A stretch of DNA of 17,962 nt, from positions 1 to 17,962 of the forward strand of contig CAYXXZ010000063.1 in NCBI GenBank assembly GCA_964469165.1, read 5' to 3'. Each line of letters starts with the position of its first letter. Position 1 is the first letter of the stretch. A program made the translations under genes and the position numbers. Source of the DNA: CAYXXZ01 sp964469165. GTDB lineage: Bacteria > Pseudomonadota > Gammaproteobacteria > Pseudomonadales > Porticoccaceae. This document shows positions 1 to 6,589 of the stretch, in pieces. Under the pieces are notes generated by a model. That model made no database searches and was not told where the DNA came from. It saw only the letters and a list, made by a program, of their open reading frames with translations.

Positions 1-41
1 CCCGTGACGATGGCAGTTTTGTTTGAGAGATCGATAATCAT
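1..41 (-). CDS. Short-chain dehydrogenase/reductase, N-terminal fragment
   Basis: Only the first 13 codons lie inside the window; the gene runs off the left edge. Reading the minus strand from an ATG at 41-39 gives MIIDLSNKTAIVT followed by a partial Gly codon. This matches the start of SDR enzymes: a short lead, then the first beta strand 'KTAIVTG' that opens the Rossmann NAD(P)-binding fold (TGxxxGxG). A strong ribosome binding site, GGAGG, sits 5 bases before the ATG. The start is 28 bases past the stop of the upstream dioxygenase gene on the same strand, so the two are probably co-transcribed and may act on the same class of substrate. Substrate and subfamily cannot be read from this fragment. 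Confidence 0.7.
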   Translation of the reverse strand, partial: MIIDLSNKTAIVT

Positions 42-69
42 AGTGTCCTCCATTGCTCGCGGCTGCGGT

Positions 70-900
70 TCAGCCAAAGCGGTACGCTGAAATAGTCGTT
101 TCCATGACCTGTTCGGAATAAATCCGGCGCCCGGCGCTGTCGTGGCCCGCGCCCGCAGCTACCAGAAGGGGAGTCAGATGCTCCTCATCCCCCAGCGGAT
201 GGCACTGGTGCGCATGGGGCGCCCGCTGCCAGGTCTGCAGCAGGGCGTCGCGCTGCGTCGGCGACTGCTCCACGGCTGCCGTCAGCCAGGCGTCGAACTC
301 CGCGGATATTGGCGTATAGCGCGGATCGCCGTAGCCACGCATATTGTGAAAACTCATGCCGCTGCCGATTATCAGCACACCCTGGCTGCGCAATGCCGCC
401 AGTGCCTTGCCCGCCGCCAGGTGTGCGGCGGGGTCGAGATCGCTGCGCAGCGACAGCTGAATCACCGGGATGTCGGCGCGCGGAAACATCAGTTTCAACG
501 GAATGAACATGCCGTGATCGAAACCCCGCTCGCCGTCCACACCGGCGTCCATTCCACCTTGGCCGAGCAGCTGCACCACCTGTTCCGCCAGTGCGGGATC
601 GCCGCAGGCCGGGTAGGTAAGCTCATAGGTATGGGGCGGGAAGCCATAGTAATCATAGATCAGTTGCGGTCGGGCGCGGCCGGTGACGTTGAACCGCGCT
701 CCCAGCCAGTGTGCGGAAACCATGACGATGGCGCGCGGCCTGGTCGGCAGGGTATCCGCCACACTGCGCAGGAAATCTGCCATCCCCTGCCAGGTGCCCG
801 GCGGATTCCAGTCCATGAAGAAACAGGGGCCTGCGCCGTGGGGAATGAAGAACACCGGCATGCGTTGGGTGCCTGTCGTGGCAACATTGTCGCTGTGCAT
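70..900 (-). CDS. ygiD: Class III extradiol dioxygenase, DODA/YgiD family
   Basis: A 276-residue protein, close in length to E. coli YgiD, of the 4,5-DOPA extradiol-dioxygenase family (LigB superfamily). These cytoplasmic metal enzymes open catechol-type aromatic rings. Visible family motifs are PHGAGP at 20-25 (His21), SAHW at 62-65 (His64), FDHGMF at 127-132 (His129), SGMSFHNMR at 180-188 (His185) and AHQCHPLGDEEHL near 230-242 (His234). His21, His64 and His234 are the likely metal ligands by analogy with the family. I chose the ATG at 900 because GAAGG lies 8 bases upstream; the open frame extends to 996 but that ATG lacks a ribosome site. The gene is divergent from a LysR regulator and is followed by an SDR gene, suggesting an aromatic-compound catabolic or detoxifying unit. 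The natural substrate is unknown. Confidence 0.85.
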   Translation of the reverse strand: MHSDNVATTGTQRMPVFFIPHGAGPCFFMDWNPPGTWQGMADFLRSVADTLPTRPRAIVMVSAHWLGARFNVTGRARPQLIYDYYGFPPHTYELTYPACGDPALAEQVVQLLGQGGMDAGVDGERGFDHGMFIPLKLMFPRADIPVIQLSLRSDLDPAAHLAAGKALAALRSQGVLIIGSGMSFHNMRGYGDPRYTPISAEFDAWLTAAVEQSPTQRDALLQTWQRAPHAHQCHPLGDEEHLTPLLVAAGAGHDSAGRRIYSEQVMETTISAYRFG

Positions 901-1003
901 GATTGATACCTTCATCAAGCGCCGCAAGATGACCGCCGTAAAAGGACAGCCACGGAAATCTCGGAAATTGCTTTCTACAGGCGCCAAATTTTTCAACGGC
1001 TTC

Positions 1004-1018
1004 AGTATAAGTTACTTA
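1004..1018. promoter_or_regulatory. Candidate LysR operator and minus-strand -10 element
   Basis: TAAGT-T-ACTTA at 1008-1018 is a perfect 5-bp inverted repeat around one base, and T1006 with A1018 satisfies the T-N11-A LysR-box pattern. The minus strand of 1004-1009 reads TATACT, a good -10 hexamer for the dioxygenase gene, but I see no convincing -35 for it. The palindrome also overlaps the -35 of the lysR promoter proposed just to the right. A LysR regulator bound here could both repress itself and control the divergent gene, as is common in the family. Short AT-rich palindromes also occur by chance, so this is only a candidate. Confidence 0.35.
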
Positions 1019-1043
1019 CAGATGCCCTAGAACCGGCTAGAAT
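1015..1043 (+). promoter_or_regulatory. Candidate sigma-70 promoter of the lysR gene
   Basis: CTTACA (1015-1020, 4 of 6 matches to TTGACA), a 17-base spacer and TAGAAT (1038-1043, 5 of 6 matches to TATAAT) form a plausible promoter. The start point would be about 30 bases before the GTG start at 1081. The -35 overlaps the palindrome at 1008-1018, which fits negative autoregulation. Confidence 0.45.
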
Positions 1044-1080
1044 CCACTAACACTTAATACTCTTGGTAGGAAATAAGCGC

Positions 1081-1989
1081 GTGGATCGTGTTACCAGCAT
1101 GCGGGTTTTCGTGCGCGCCGCCACTGATGGCAGCCTGTCCGCTGCCGCGCGCCACCTGGGCATGTCGCCGGCCATGGCCACCAAGCACGTCAACGCGCTC
1201 GAGGCGCGGCTGGGCGTAAAGCTTTTTCACCGCACCACGCGCCGCCTCAGCCTCACCGAGGCGGGCAGCGACTACCTGGAAGCCTGCCAGCGCATTCTGC
1301 CGGATATCGACGAAGCCGAGGCCGCCGTGGCTTCGCAGCGCATCAAGGCGAGCGGACTGTTGCGCATGAACGTGCCGCTGTCGTTCGGCAGCCGTTTCGT
1401 GGCGCCTTTGATTCCGGCGTTCAGTCGCCGCCATCCCGAGGTGACCGTGGAACTCGGCCTCAGCGATGCGCAGCTGGACCTGCTCGCCGGCAGCTGGGAT
1501 CTGGCCATCCGCATCGGCCACCTGGCCGACAGCTCTCTGCAAGCGCGCCGCCTTGGCGACAGCGTGCTGCGCGTGTGCGCCGCGCCGGATTACCTCGACC
1601 GCCGTGGCGTGCCACGCCGCATCAGCGAGCTGACTCAACACAACTGCCTGAGTTATACCCTGTCCGCCGCGCAAGGCCGAAACCACTGGGCGTTCGGCGC
1701 CCAGGGAGAATTCCGCATACCGGTCAGCGGCGACCTTCTGGCCAATAACGGCGATGCCCTGTTGGCCGCCGCGGCAGCTGGGCAGGGCATCATCTATCAG
1801 CCGGACTTCATTGTCGGCGAGGCGCTCGAACACGGCATTCTGGTGGCTCTCGAACTGGACAAGCCGGTCGTCGATCTTGGCGGCATCCACGTGCTCTACC
1901 CACCGGATCGACGCCCCCCCGCCAAGGTGCGGGCAATGATCGATTATCTGGCGCAGGCGTTCAGCGAGCTGGGGAAAAATACCCGATGA
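1081..1989 (+). CDS. LysR-family transcriptional regulator
   Basis: A 302-residue DNA-binding regulator. Residues 1-60 form the LysR winged helix-turn-helix ('MDRVTSMRVFVRAATDGSLS' opening, then AAARHLGMSPAMATKHVNAL and FHRTTRRLSLTEAG). About 87-295 is the periplasmic-binding-protein-like effector domain, here in a cytoplasmic protein. I chose the GTG at 1081 because it gives the usual family N-terminus 'MDR.TSMRVF' and has AGGA about 9 bases upstream; the open frame extends back to a TTG at 1063. The gene is divergent from the extradiol dioxygenase, and its stop overlaps the start of the FUSC exporter gene by 4 bases (ATGA), so regulator and exporter are translationally coupled. By context it probably responds to an aromatic compound; the ligand is not visible. 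Confidence 0.9.
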   Translation: MDRVTSMRVFVRAATDGSLSAAARHLGMSPAMATKHVNALEARLGVKLFHRTTRRLSLTEAGSDYLEACQRILPDIDEAEAAVASQRIKASGLLRMNVPLSFGSRFVAPLIPAFSRRHPEVTVELGLSDAQLDLLAGSWDLAIRIGHLADSSLQARRLGDSVLRVCAAPDYLDRRGVPRRISELTQHNCLSYTLSAAQGRNHWAFGAQGEFRIPVSGDLLANNGDALLAAAAAGQGIIYQPDFIVGEALEHGILVALELDKPVVDLGGIHVLYPPDRRPPAKVRAMIDYLAQAFSELGKNTR

Positions 1990-3854
1990 TGACGGACTGG
2001 TTTTCACGCAACGGTTTCGATCCGGCACGCCTGCGCTTCGGCTTCCGTACCGCCCTGGCCTGCTGCGCGGCCCTGACACTTGCCTGGCTGATGGGCCTGG
2101 AGCATCCGCAATGGTCCGGCATGTCGGTATGGGCGGCATCGCAACCGCTGCGCGGTCAGTTGCTGGAAAAGAGTTTCTTCCGCTTCGCCGGAACGGTCGC
2201 CGGCACTGCCTTGGGAGTCTTGCTGGTCATCGGCGGTCAGTTCCATCCCGCCATTCTGGTGGTGGGCCTGGCGTTCTGGGTGGCGGCCTGCACCTGGGTC
2301 GGCAACCTGCAACGCGGCCTGGTTGCCTATGGCACGGTGCTGGCGGGCTACTCCGCCTCGATGGTCGCGCTGCTCGACACGGCACACCCCGAGCAGGTAT
2401 TCCACCTCGGCGCCGACCGCCTGGCAACGGTGTTGACCGGCGTGGTGGTGGCCACACTGGTGGGCTATTTCTTCGCGCAGCGCACGGATGAGGCCGACCT
2501 GCGCGGCAGAATCCGCAGTCTGCTGGCCGATCTTTTGCGCCATCTGGCTGATCCGGGCGCGGCCGGCGCCAGCCATGCCCAGCATCTGTCGCGTCTTGCC
2601 GCCATCGAAGAGGAGCTGGACCCTCATACCGCCGGCTCCCTGCGCTCGCGCCGCGAGGCGCGCACGGCGCGCGCCGTGCTGCTGGCTACGGTGCCCTTGC
2701 TGCTGCGCGAAGAGCACAAGGCTGCTCTCGATCCGCTGACCACAGGGCGCCTGGCTGCTGCCGCCGATGCCATCGAACAGGATGATCTGAGCGCCGCGCA
2801 AGCGTTTCTCGACGTTGCCGAGACCTCTCCGCTACGCACCATTCTGTGCGAGCTGGCCGGCGCACTCCGCGCCTGGGATCCGGTGTCCGCACCCGGCGCC
2901 GTGACAGTCGCCGCACCCAAGGCGCCCCCTGTCGTACTGCATCGCGACTGGATCGGCGCCCGCGAGGCGGGCCTGCGAGCGGGCGGCGCCATGCTCCTGT
3001 TCGGCGCCATCTGGCTGGCCACGGGCTGGGGTGCGGGTGCCTATATGCTGCTGGGCCTGTCGGTGATGATCTCGCTGTTCTCCACTTTCGAGAGCCCTGC
3101 GATCACCATGCGTCACGTCTTCACCGGCCAGGTACTGGGCGTTTTCGCGGCGATGATCTGTCGCTGGCTGGTGTGGCCCCATGCCGAGGGAGAGTGGCAG
3201 CAGATCGTGCTGATGTCTCCCTTCATCCTCAGCGGTTCGCTGCTGGTCGCACACCGCAGCACGCTGTTTGCGGCAACCGATTTCAATATGCTGTTTTTGC
3301 TGCTTTCGCAGCCGCACTTTCCTCTCAGCGGCGAGCTGCAGGATTCTTTCATTCTTGGTTTTGCCGTGCTGGCCGCGCCGCTGATCGCCTGGGCCGGCTA
3401 TCTTCTCGTGTTCCCCATCAACCTGCAGCGCCGCCAGCAACATCTGCTGGCGATGATGCAGCGGGACCTGATCAGCCTCGCTCGCAACCCCCAGGCGGCC
3501 AGCCACGGCGCCGTATGGCAGGCACGCATCTATCACCGCGTCTTGCGTCTGGTGAGAATTTCGGAACATCTGGCTCGCGCCGAAGAGAAGGCGGAGGTGA
3601 CGGGGCGCGCGGTTCTGGTACTGACCCACGCCGCGCTGCGCTGTCACGAACTGCAGTCCGAGACGACGTCATCAGCGACAGGAAAAATAGCGCAACTCGC
3701 GCTTCGCCGCCTCGAACACATCCCCTCGGGCGCCGCGCGCGCATCCGCGACCTTCCGCCGCCTGGCGCGACAGCTGGAAGGTGACGACGCCCGCTTGATG
3801 GAGCAGGCCGCGGATGGTCTCACGCAGCTCTCTACACAGGATGCGCCCGCCTGA
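1986..3854 (+). CDS. FUSC/AaeB-type aromatic-acid efflux membrane protein
   Basis: A 622-residue inner-membrane protein with the duplicated architecture of the FUSC/AaeB (PET) family. About five hydrophobic helices lie in residues 18-165, with the family-like stretch 'LEHPQWSGMSVWAASQP'. A soluble, Arg/Glu-rich cytoplasmic region follows to about 325, then a second set of about five helices at 330-478 and a cytoplasmic tail. Characterised relatives export hydroxybenzoates (AaeB) or fusaric acid. Translation starts at ATG 1986 or the adjacent ATG at 1989; the first overlaps the lysR stop. No AaeA/EmrA-like membrane-fusion partner or AaeX small protein is next to it, so it either works alone or borrows partners. 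Its coupling to LysR next to a ring-cleavage enzyme suggests relief of aromatic stress. The exact substrate is unknown. Confidence 0.82.
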   Translation: MMTDWFSRNGFDPARLRFGFRTALACCAALTLAWLMGLEHPQWSGMSVWAASQPLRGQLLEKSFFRFAGTVAGTALGVLLVIGGQFHPAILVVGLAFWVAACTWVGNLQRGLVAYGTVLAGYSASMVALLDTAHPEQVFHLGADRLATVLTGVVVATLVGYFFAQRTDEADLRGRIRSLLADLLRHLADPGAAGASHAQHLSRLAAIEEELDPHTAGSLRSRREARTARAVLLATVPLLLREEHKAALDPLTTGRLAAAADAIEQDDLSAAQAFLDVAETSPLRTILCELAGALRAWDPVSAPGAVTVAAPKAPPVVLHRDWIGAREAGLRAGGAMLLFGAIWLATGWGAGAYMLLGLSVMISLFSTFESPAITMRHVFTGQVLGVFAAMICRWLVWPHAEGEWQQIVLMSPFILSGSLLVAHRSTLFAATDFNMLFLLLSQPHFPLSGELQDSFILGFAVLAAPLIAWAGYLLVFPINLQRRQQHLLAMMQRDLISLARNPQAASHGAVWQARIYHRVLRLVRISEHLARAEEKAEVTGRAVLVLTHAALRCHELQSETTSSATGKIAQLALRRLEHIPSGAARASATFRRLARQLEGDDARLMEQAADGLTQLSTQDAPA

Positions 3855-3898
3855 CGCGCAATCGTCAGCGCGCCCGGGCGACAGCCGGTTTCCCGGTA

Positions 3899-5377
3899 CT
3901 ACGCGTCCTGGGGCAAGACCATCGCGGCGGCGCGGAAAATGGCGCGCGCCTTGTTCATCGTTTCCTTCCATTCCAGTTCGGGAACCGAATCGGCGACGAT
4001 GCCGCCACCCGCCTGAACGAACAGCTTACCGTCCTTGATCACCGCAGTGCGAATGGCGATGGCCATGTCCATGTTGCCGTTCCAGCCGAGGTAGCCTACC
4101 GCACCCCCGTAAATGCAGCGTTTGACGGGCTCGAGCTCGTCGATGATCTCCATGGCGCGAATCTTCGGCGCACCGCTCAGGGTACCGGCGGGCAGCGTGG
4201 CGCGCAGCACATCGATGGCGCTGACATCTTCCCGCACTTGCCCGGTGACATTGGAGGTAATGTGCATGACGTGGGAGAAACGCTCCACCACCATTTTTTC
4301 TGTGACCTTGACGCCACCCACCTTCGACACCCGCCCCACGTCGTTGCGACCGAGGTCGATAAGCATGAGGTGCTCGGCGATTTCCTTGGGATCGGCGAGC
4401 ATTTCCCGCTCCATGGCCAGGTCTTCTTCTTCGGAGCGGCCACGGCGGCGCGTGCCGGCGATGGGCCGCACCGTCACTTCGCCGTCTTCGAGGCGGGCAA
4501 GGATTTCCGGGGATGAGCCCGCGATGTGGAAATCCCCCAGATCCAGGAAGAACAGATAGGGCGACGGGTTGAGATTGCGCAGTGCCCGATACAGGTTGAA
4601 GGGGTTGGCCGGAAACGGCAGGCTGAGGCGCTGCGAGGGCACCACTTGCATGATATCGCCCTGACGGGTGTAGGCCTTGACGCGCTCCACGGCAGCTTCA
4701 TAACCGTCGCGCCCGAGGCTCGAGGTAAATGCGTTTTCCAACTGCGCACTGCCGTCGAGATGCACCGGGGGCAGCGTCGGCGTTGGCTGGTGCAAACGCT
4801 CCTCGAGCTCATCGAGACGGCGCTGCGCCTTCTCCCAGCAGTTCTCTTCGCGAGGGTCGACGTGGATGATCAGAACCAGCTTGTCATCGTGGTTGTCGAA
4901 CACCACCACGTCGTCGGAGACCATGAGCAGGATGTCGGGCGTGCCCAGTTCATCCGGGGGCACCGATGCCTTCAGGCGCGGCTCCACATAACGCACGGTG
5001 TCGTAACCGAAATACCCCACCAGGCCGCCGTTGAAACGGGGCAGACCGGGAATATCCTGCGCGGCGAAACTGCGGCAGAAGCTGTCGATGTAGTCCAGCG
5101 GGTCTTCCGCTTCGAGGGTTTCGATGACCTCGCCGTCCTGCTCGCGGCGAATTTCATTGCCGTAAACCTTCAGCACCGTTCTGGCCGGCAAGCCGATAAA
5201 GGAGTAGCGCGCCCACTTCTCGCTGCCCTGAACGGACTCGAACAGATAGGAATAGGTGCCACGGGCGAGTTTGAGATAGGTGGTGACGGGAGTTTCGAGA
5301 TCGGCGAGGATTTCGCGGGTGACGGGAATACGCTCCCTACCCTGCCTGGCCAGTTCGGCAAACTGTTGCTCGTTCAT
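3899..5377 (-). CDS. trpE: Anthranilate synthase component I
   Basis: A 492-residue enzyme that converts chorismate and ammonia (supplied from glutamine by TrpG) to anthranilate, the first committed step of tryptophan synthesis. The N-terminal part carries the Trp feedback-site region (FESVQGSEKWARYSFIGLP near 47-65). The C-terminal chorismate-binding domain shows PIAGTRRRG, the run from EIAEHLMLIDLGRNDVGRV, and LPAGTLSGAPKIRAMEIIDE. I placed the start at ATG 5377 because AAGG lies 7 bases upstream; an in-frame ATG at 5383 is only one base past that site. The gene is convergent with the FUSC gene, with only 44 bases between them and no clear terminator. trpG is not in the window. Upstream lie a leader peptide and terminator typical of attenuation, described separately. 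Confidence 0.97.
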   Translation of the reverse strand: MNEQQFAELARQGRERIPVTREILADLETPVTTYLKLARGTYSYLFESVQGSEKWARYSFIGLPARTVLKVYGNEIRREQDGEVIETLEAEDPLDYIDSFCRSFAAQDIPGLPRFNGGLVGYFGYDTVRYVEPRLKASVPPDELGTPDILLMVSDDVVVFDNHDDKLVLIIHVDPREENCWEKAQRRLDELEERLHQPTPTLPPVHLDGSAQLENAFTSSLGRDGYEAAVERVKAYTRQGDIMQVVPSQRLSLPFPANPFNLYRALRNLNPSPYLFFLDLGDFHIAGSSPEILARLEDGEVTVRPIAGTRRRGRSEEEDLAMEREMLADPKEIAEHLMLIDLGRNDVGRVSKVGGVKVTEKMVVERFSHVMHITSNVTGQVREDVSAIDVLRATLPAGTLSGAPKIRAMEIIDELEPVKRCIYGGAVGYLGWNGNMDMAIAIRTAVIKDGKLFVQAGGGIVADSVPELEWKETMNKARAIFRAAAMVLPQDA

Positions 5378-5405
5378 AATCATGCCTTGCTTTGGAAATT
5401 GATAT

Positions 5406-5431
5406 AAAAACCAAAACCCGCGAAACGCGGG
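5406..5431 (-). terminator. Attenuator terminator in the trpE leader
   Basis: On the minus strand, CCCGCG-TTT-CGCGGG (5431-5417) is a 6-bp all-GC hairpin followed at once by TTTTGGTTTTT (5416-5406), an intrinsic terminator. It lies about 30 bases before the trpE start and just downstream of the stop codon of a Trp-containing leader peptide. That position makes it a regulatory terminator, not an end-of-gene one. The competing antiterminator is not obvious by eye: GGCG at the second Trp codon could pair with CGCC overlapping the first terminator arm, but only over 4 bp. Confidence 0.8.
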
Positions 5432-5440
5432 CGAACACCG

Positions 5441-5497
5441 TTACTGGCGCCATCGCCAGCGAAGTGGGGCATGAAATATGAGGGGCCGTGTGCTCAC
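5441..5497 (-). CDS. trpL: trpE leader peptide (attenuation)
   Basis: A short reading frame from GTG at 5497-5495 to TAA at 5443-5441 encodes 18 residues, MSTRPLIFHAPLRWRWRQ, with two Trp codons (5458-5456 and 5452-5450) separated by one Arg. The Trp codons and the stop fall inside a perfect hairpin, CTGGCG-ATGG-CGCCAG (5459-5444), and the terminator follows 9 bases after the stop. This is the expected layout for ribosome-mediated attenuation: a ribosome stalled on Trp codons changes RNA folding and lets transcription reach trpE. The weak point is the start. There is no ATG in frame, and the nearest purine-rich element before the GTG (GGAA) is about 12 bases away, so the true start could differ. 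Confidence 0.7.
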   Translation of the reverse strand: MSTRPLIFHAPLRWRWRQ

Positions 5498-5527
5498 AGT
5501 GTTGACAAATTCCGGAATTGCGATCGC

Positions 5528-5555
5528 AGTGTAGCGGATTTTAACTACCTTTGAA
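5528..5555 (-). promoter_or_regulatory. Candidate promoter of the trpE leader transcript
   Basis: On the minus strand, TTCAAA (5555-5550, 4 of 6 to TTGACA), a 16-base spacer and TACACT (5533-5528) form a plausible sigma-70 promoter about 30 bases before the leader-peptide GTG. Two palindromes sit at the expected start of the transcript: GCGATCGC (5520-5527) and AATTCCGGAATT (5508-5519). They could be a 5' RNA hairpin or a protein site; I cannot tell which. Confidence 0.45.
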
Positions 5556-5658
5556 ACCTGGGGGATGACCCGGTCGGATGCGGGACCGATGATAAAAAGC
5601 GCGGCATGGCGCGGTGGCTAGGATCTAACGCTGCAACGCCGCCTGTTGATTGCATACC

Positions 5659-5686
5659 GTAGGGGCAATTCATGAATTGCCCCTAC
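5659..5686. repeat. 28-bp perfect palindrome, copy 1
   Basis: The half-site GTAGGGGCAATTCA is followed directly by its exact reverse complement, with no spacer. It differs from the copy at 8419-8446 only at the two symmetric positions that pair with each other (A/T here, G/C there), so the dyad symmetry is preserved. It looks like a dispersed intergenic REP-type palindrome. There is no T-run, so it is not an ordinary terminator. Confidence 0.85.
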
Positions 5687-5695
5687 ACACGCATG

Positions 5696-5750
5696 AAAAA
5701 CCGGGCTTAAGCAACTTGAAGGTCATGACATATATAAACCTACAAGCCCG
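5696..5750 (-). terminator. Possible rpe terminator (long-loop hairpin)
   Basis: On the minus strand, CGGGCTT (5750-5744) can pair with AAGCCCG (5708-5702), and GG plus TTTTT (5700-5696) follows. The 35-base loop contains AGGT/ACCT that can pair inside it. Position (26 bases after the rpe stop) and the T-tail fit an intrinsic terminator, but the long loop makes it weak. Confidence 0.3.
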
Positions 5751-5775
5751 TAGCGAAATTTCGAGCTGACCTGGG

Positions 5776-6444
5776 TTATACCTTTGCCAGCTCAAGACGC
5801 ATGGCCGAGATGGCCTGGGCATAGTCGTCGGCCCCGTAAATGGCCGAGCCCGCGACGAAGGTATCGGCGCCGGCCTGGGCGATTTCGCGGATATTGGCCG
5901 CGCTCACACCGCCATCGATTTCCAGGCGGATCGGCAGGCCCGAGGCGTCGATCAGCTGGCGTGCGGCGCGCAGCTTGTCCAGGGTTCCGGGGATGAATTT
6001 CTGACCGCCAAAACCGGGGTTGACGGACATCAGCAGAATCATGTCCAGCTTGTCCATGACGTGCTCGACAGACGCCAAGCCAGTGGCCGGGTTCAGCACC
6101 AGCCCGCCCTTGCACCCCAGGTCGCGGATGAGTTGCAGAGAGCGGTCCACGTGGCGCGACGCTTCGGGATGAAAGGTGATCCAGCTCGCGCCGACATCGG
6201 CAAACATGCGAATGAGATCATCCACCGGCTCCACCATCAGATGCACATCGATGGGTGCGCTGATGCCGTAGTCCCGCAACGCCTTGCAGACCATCGGGCC
6301 GATGGTGAGATTGGGAACATAGTGGTTGTCCATCACATCGAAGTGGACCACGTCGGCACCGGCTTCGAGCACCGCGTCCACCTCTTCTCCCAGGCGTGCG
6401 AAGTCCGCGGAGAGGATGGAAGGCGCTATCAGATAATCGAACAT
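5776..6444 (-). CDS. rpe: Ribulose-phosphate 3-epimerase
   Basis: A 222-residue cytoplasmic TIM-barrel enzyme (E. coli Rpe is 225) that interconverts D-ribulose 5-phosphate and D-xylulose 5-phosphate in the pentose phosphate pathway. Visible motifs are the N-terminal 'APSILSADF', the metal/acid-base residues His34 and Asp36 in VVHFDVMDNHYVPN, His68 in DVHLMVEP, the flexible loop MSVNPGFGGQKF (139-150) and Asp177 in EIDGGV. The ATG at 6444 was chosen because it gives the family N-terminus 'MFDYLIAPSIL' and has CGGAG about 10 bases upstream. A longer frame to 6504 would start inside the proposed -35. The gene points toward trpE but is separated from it by nearly 400 bases, with a separate trpE promoter. 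It is divergent from ilvD. Confidence 0.97.
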   Translation of the reverse strand: MFDYLIAPSILSADFARLGEEVDAVLEAGADVVHFDVMDNHYVPNLTIGPMVCKALRDYGISAPIDVHLMVEPVDDLIRMFADVGASWITFHPEASRHVDRSLQLIRDLGCKGGLVLNPATGLASVEHVMDKLDMILLMSVNPGFGGQKFIPGTLDKLRAARQLIDASGLPIRLEIDGGVSAANIREIAQAGADTFVAGSAIYGADDYAQAISAMRLELAKV

Positions 6445-6475
6445 GGCCGCGAAACTCCGTAACAGAAAGGCCGTA

Positions 6476-6504
6476 ACTATGCCCAATTCGGGTTGCGCCA
6501 TCAA
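6476..6504 (-). promoter_or_regulatory. Candidate sigma-70 promoter of rpe
   Basis: On the minus strand, TTGATG (6504-6499, 4 of 6), a 17-base spacer and CATAGT (6481-6476, 4 of 6) precede the rpe ATG by about 30 bases, giving a short leader of roughly 25 bases. Confidence 0.45.
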
Positions 6505-6515
6505 TGGCCGTGCGG

Positions 6516-6544
6516 TTCAGGATAACCCCGCGCTCTGCTATCCT
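6516..6544 (+). promoter_or_regulatory. Candidate extended -10 promoter of ilvD
   Basis: TGC-TATCCT (6536-6544) is an extended -10 with a weak -35, TTCAGG (6516-6521), 17 bases upstream. It would give a leader of about 40 bases before ilvD. I see no branched-chain leader peptide or attenuator in that short leader. Confidence 0.35.
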
Positions 6545-6589
6545 TAGCCTCCTGACGAAACCACCGACTTCCTACAGCGGACGACGACA

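Larger units (their letters stand above)
5556..5775. other. Non-coding gap between rpe and trpE promoter
   Basis: I find no gene in this stretch on either strand. In Pseudomonas, gph (phosphoglycolate phosphatase) occupies this position, and I see no remnant of it. The gap holds a perfect 28-bp palindrome (5659-5686) and a T-tailed long-loop inverted repeat (5696-5750) that may end rpe transcription. A second, weaker minus-strand possibility is GCGC-6-GCGC followed by TTTTT around 5594-5614. CGAAATTTCG (5754-5763) is a further short palindrome just past the rpe stop. Confidence 0.6.

Noticed and set aside
3855..3898. Possible terminator between the convergent FUSC and trpE genes
   Set aside because: GC-rich repeats are present but no stable stem with a T-run can be drawn.
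5380..5472. A 30-codon ATG-started frame (begins MPHFAGDG) through the trpE leader, ending at the trpE ribosome site
   Set aside because: It contains no Trp codon and reads through the terminator hairpin. The other frame with WRW and a stop just before the terminator explains the leader much better.
5502..5530. Perfect TTGACA on the plus strand in the trpE leader region
   Set aside because: No -10 hexamer follows at a suitable distance and no plus-strand gene lies downstream.
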